Source: Deltaproteobacteria bacterium HGW-Deltaproteobacteria-8 (GTDB lineage: Bacteria; Desulfobacterota; Desulfovibrionia; Desulfovibrionales; Desulfovibrionaceae). From it: a stretch of 64,000 bases of DNA. The stretch lies in contig PHAR01000004.1 in assembly GCA_002840405.1 (NCBI GenBank), forward strand, positions 170,977 to 234,976, read 5' to 3'. The notes under the pieces are model-generated. The model was not told the origin of the DNA, searched no databases, and worked only from the letters and a program-made list of their open reading frames with translations. Shown here in pieces: positions 62,388 to 64,000 of this stretch (its first letter is position 1; the number at the start of each line of letters is the position of its first letter). Both the position numbers and the translations under genes were made by a program.

Positions 62388-64000
62388 TTACTCGGGCGCG
62401 CGCACCAGCCAGCCATCGCGTAGGTTGCCATCGTGCGTGGCAAACCTGAAGGGGATGGCCGACAGGTCTCCTCCCAACTCGCCGGTGAAATCGGTATAGC
62501 CATCGCTGGCGACGCCGAACACCACGAGCTTGTAGGCGTACCGAAAGCTCATTCTCTTTCCCTGGAGCCGGATATTGGTGATGCCCACGGGGCGGGTGGC
62601 GCTCCCCCCTCCGCTCGGAGTGCCCACAAGCTGCCCGTCCTTGACCTGGAACTCGAGAACAAGGGGACCTGGCGTTTTGCTCGGCCCCGGAGCCACGGCG
62701 TACCGGCCTGCAAAGCGGCTGGCCAGATCCTGAAGCGCGGCGGGCTGCGATACTGCAGCAGGCGCGGGCGCGGCGGCCTGGGGAAGAGAAAAGGGCACGC
62801 CCACGAGACGCAGGCCGTGGTCCTGGGCCCGCCTATCCGGGGAGCCGTGGAAGCGGTTGCCTGTGCGCACGGTCTTCGCATACATCGAATACCAACCCCC
62901 GCCACGGTACACACGTTCGCGACCGCCACCGGAAATCAGTGGGTTCTCGCGCGCATGGGAGGCGTAAGCGTCCTCGTCGTACACGTCCTCGCACCATTCC
63001 CAGACATTGCCGCTCATATCAAACAGGCCAAGGCCATTGGGCGCCTTTCTTCCGACCTCATGCGAGGCGTCACTGTTGCTGCCATACCAAGCCACCCGGG
63101 CAACATCGTCGCCGCCGGCGTACTTTTCCGGCTTGCCGCCGCTGCGCGCCGCATACTCCCACTCGGCCTCGGTGGGCAGCCGGAAGCGCCCAGCCCCCTG
63201 CGTATTCAACTGGGAGAGGAACTCCTTGGCGTCGTACCAGGAGACGTTTTCCACCGGATACTTGGCTCCCCTGCTGGACTTTGAGGGGTTGGAGCGCATG
63301 AGTGTTTCCCACTGGCTCTGCGTCACCTCATATTTGCCCAGCCAAAATCCATCCAGACGCACAGCATGCACTGGCTTTTCATGACTCTGGCACTCGCCAA
63401 ATACGCCAAAACCAGAGACCCCGGCCCACGGCCCGCAGCCCATCTCATACGTGCCGCCCGGCACCCAGACGAACTCCATGCCCGTGGTCGGCTCTGTCCA
63501 GGTGTCGCCCACTTTGGGTTCAGCAGCCGGGGCCGGGGGCTCCTTGGGCGCGGGGGCCATGGCCACTTGCGGGGGAGCTTGAGGCGCGGCGGATGGGAAC
63601 GCCACTGCGAATGGGGCCGGTGCGGCCTGCCCCACCCCTGGCTTGAAATAGAAATCACCCATGAGGCTCGACGACTCCCAGGGCGTTTGCCGCTTGCCCA
63701 TCTTGGCCGAGTCCGCTGCCACGCCGATGCGCGTCTGCTTCAGCACATCCTCGATCTTGAGCCCTGGAGTGCGCAGATTGCGGAGCAGGTGGCTGGTATA
63801 CAGGCCGTTCTTGCCAGCCCCATCGGCGGCCACGTCGCCCGGGGCGGTGGCAAAGGCCACAAGGGAGCCCGTGGGCGCGTCCATCTTTGCCAGCCCGCGC
63901 GACTCGCTCCGGAAGCTGCGGGCAAAGGGGTTGTTGCGGCAGGCGTCGAGGATGACGATGTTCAGGCCGTTGCCCGCGTCCTCCATGCGGCCCAGCACCT
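62388..64000 (-). CDS. caspase-like / formylglycine-generating-enzyme-like fusion (5' partial)
   Basis: The frame is open to the right edge, so the N-terminus is missing. The first visible residues belong to a caspase-like (peptidase C14) domain with catalytic Cys in VILDACRNNPFARSF; the His half lies outside. After a Pro/Ala linker comes an FGE-sulfatase (SUMF1-like) domain (about 160-400; FVWVPGGTYEMGCG, PTEAEWEYAARSGG, GNVWEWCEDVYD, HGLRLVG). A C-terminal beta domain of about 110 residues follows, ending DGNLRDGWLVRAPE. Such proteins act in signalling or defence-like proteolysis; no partner gene is seen. The last plus-strand gene (cbiL) converges on it. Confidence 0.9.
   Translation of the reverse strand, partial: VLGRMEDAGNGLNIVILDACRNNPFARSFRSESRGLAKMDAPTGSLVAFATAPGDVAADGAGKNGLYTSHLLRNLRTPGLKIEDVLKQTRIGVAADSAKMGKRQTPWESSSLMGDFYFKPGVGQAAPAPFAVAFPSAAPQAPPQVAMAPAPKEPPAPAAEPKVGDTWTEPTTGMEFVWVPGGTYEMGCGPWAGVSGFGVFGECQSHEKPVHAVRLDGFWLGKYEVTQSQWETLMRSNPSKSSRGAKYPVENVSWYDAKEFLSQLNTQGAGRFRLPTEAEWEYAARSGGKPEKYAGGDDVARVAWYGSNSDASHEVGRKAPNGLGLFDMSGNVWEWCEDVYDEDAYASHARENPLISGGGRERVYRGGGWYSMYAKTVRTGNRFHGSPDRRAQDHGLRLVGVPFSLPQAAAPAPAAVSQPAALQDLASRFAGRYAVAPGPSKTPGPLVLEFQVKDGQLVGTPSGGGSATRPVGITNIRLQGKRMSFRYAYKLVVFGVASDGYTDFTGELGGDLSAIPFRFATHDGNLRDGWLVRAPE

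Overview
The window reads as chromosome from a high-GC, Gram-negative, anaerobic sulfate reducer of the Desulfovibrionaceae type. This rests on gene content: a six-subunit Ech energy-converting [NiFe] hydrogenase, a cytochrome c maturation operon with the cysteine-type CcmE and no CcmG/CcmH, a periplasmic CbiK cobaltochelatase, a Tup tungstate transporter and a gua-tat-his gene order. Codon bias is so strong that long false ORFs run antisense to almost every gene. No rRNA, tRNA, CRISPR array, intact insertion sequence or phage gene was seen.

Layout. 1-9483 (+): end of a PAS-GGDEF-EAL protein, a THUMP-type RNA methyltransferase, a LytR/LytS-type two-component pair directly before a CstA-family transporter, a stand-alone RAM-domain protein, a NagZ-like lipoprotein and a YCII protein. 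9707-11413 (-): SulP permease. 11660-29983 (-): one long co-directional run. In transcription order it is a CNNM/CBS membrane protein, ccmE-F-A-B-C-D plus a TPR protein, livK-H-M-G-F, guaB-guaA, a fused tatB-tatC, hisB, a lipoprotein and hisA. 30154-31194 (+): a family 9 glycosyltransferase. 31349-40222: a PEP-synthase-like protein and a membrane-anchored sigma54 activator on the minus strand face a five-gene TauE/SafE operon on the plus strand. That operon has a near-perfect -24/-12 promoter, and both intergenic regions share repeated TTGCRCGAWT-type sites. 40429-45531 (+): echABCDEF. 45777-46028 (-): a small BFD-like [2Fe-2S] protein whose family-like sequence continues through an in-frame TGA. 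46241-48955 (+): small secreted protein, YhcH-like protein, ChrA, zinc ribbon, cupin. 48981-49127: a 147-bp inverted repeat. 49127-52269 (-): tupCBA and a second TupA-like protein. 52388-53362 (-): a 2-hydroxyacid dehydrogenase. 53557-57437: a 47-residue membrane protein, a TrmH-type methyltransferase, and a CheY / HPt-STAS / CheA module in which the phosphotransfer domain is a separate protein. 57590-62382 (+): a cobalamin riboswitch with terminator, then periplasmic cbiK, a FecCD-type ABC transporter and cbiL. 62388-64000 (-): a caspase-like/formylglycine-generating-enzyme-like fusion cut by the window end.

The strongest hidden signal is the probable selenoprotein at 45777-46028. The reading frame stops at TGA after ...NPSGR, but the next 31 codons continue in a family-like way (CLAEVRQVV...), and a hairpin with an AGGU loop sits at the distance expected of a bacterial SECIS. 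Standard gene calling would truncate or miss it. Other points of note are the TatB-TatC fusion with a roughly 190-residue Pro/Ala/Glu linker, the sigma54 activator with a non-Fis C-terminus and an altered GAFTGA loop, the CheA split from its HPt domain, and several short tandem repeats and inverted repeats in intergenic DNA.
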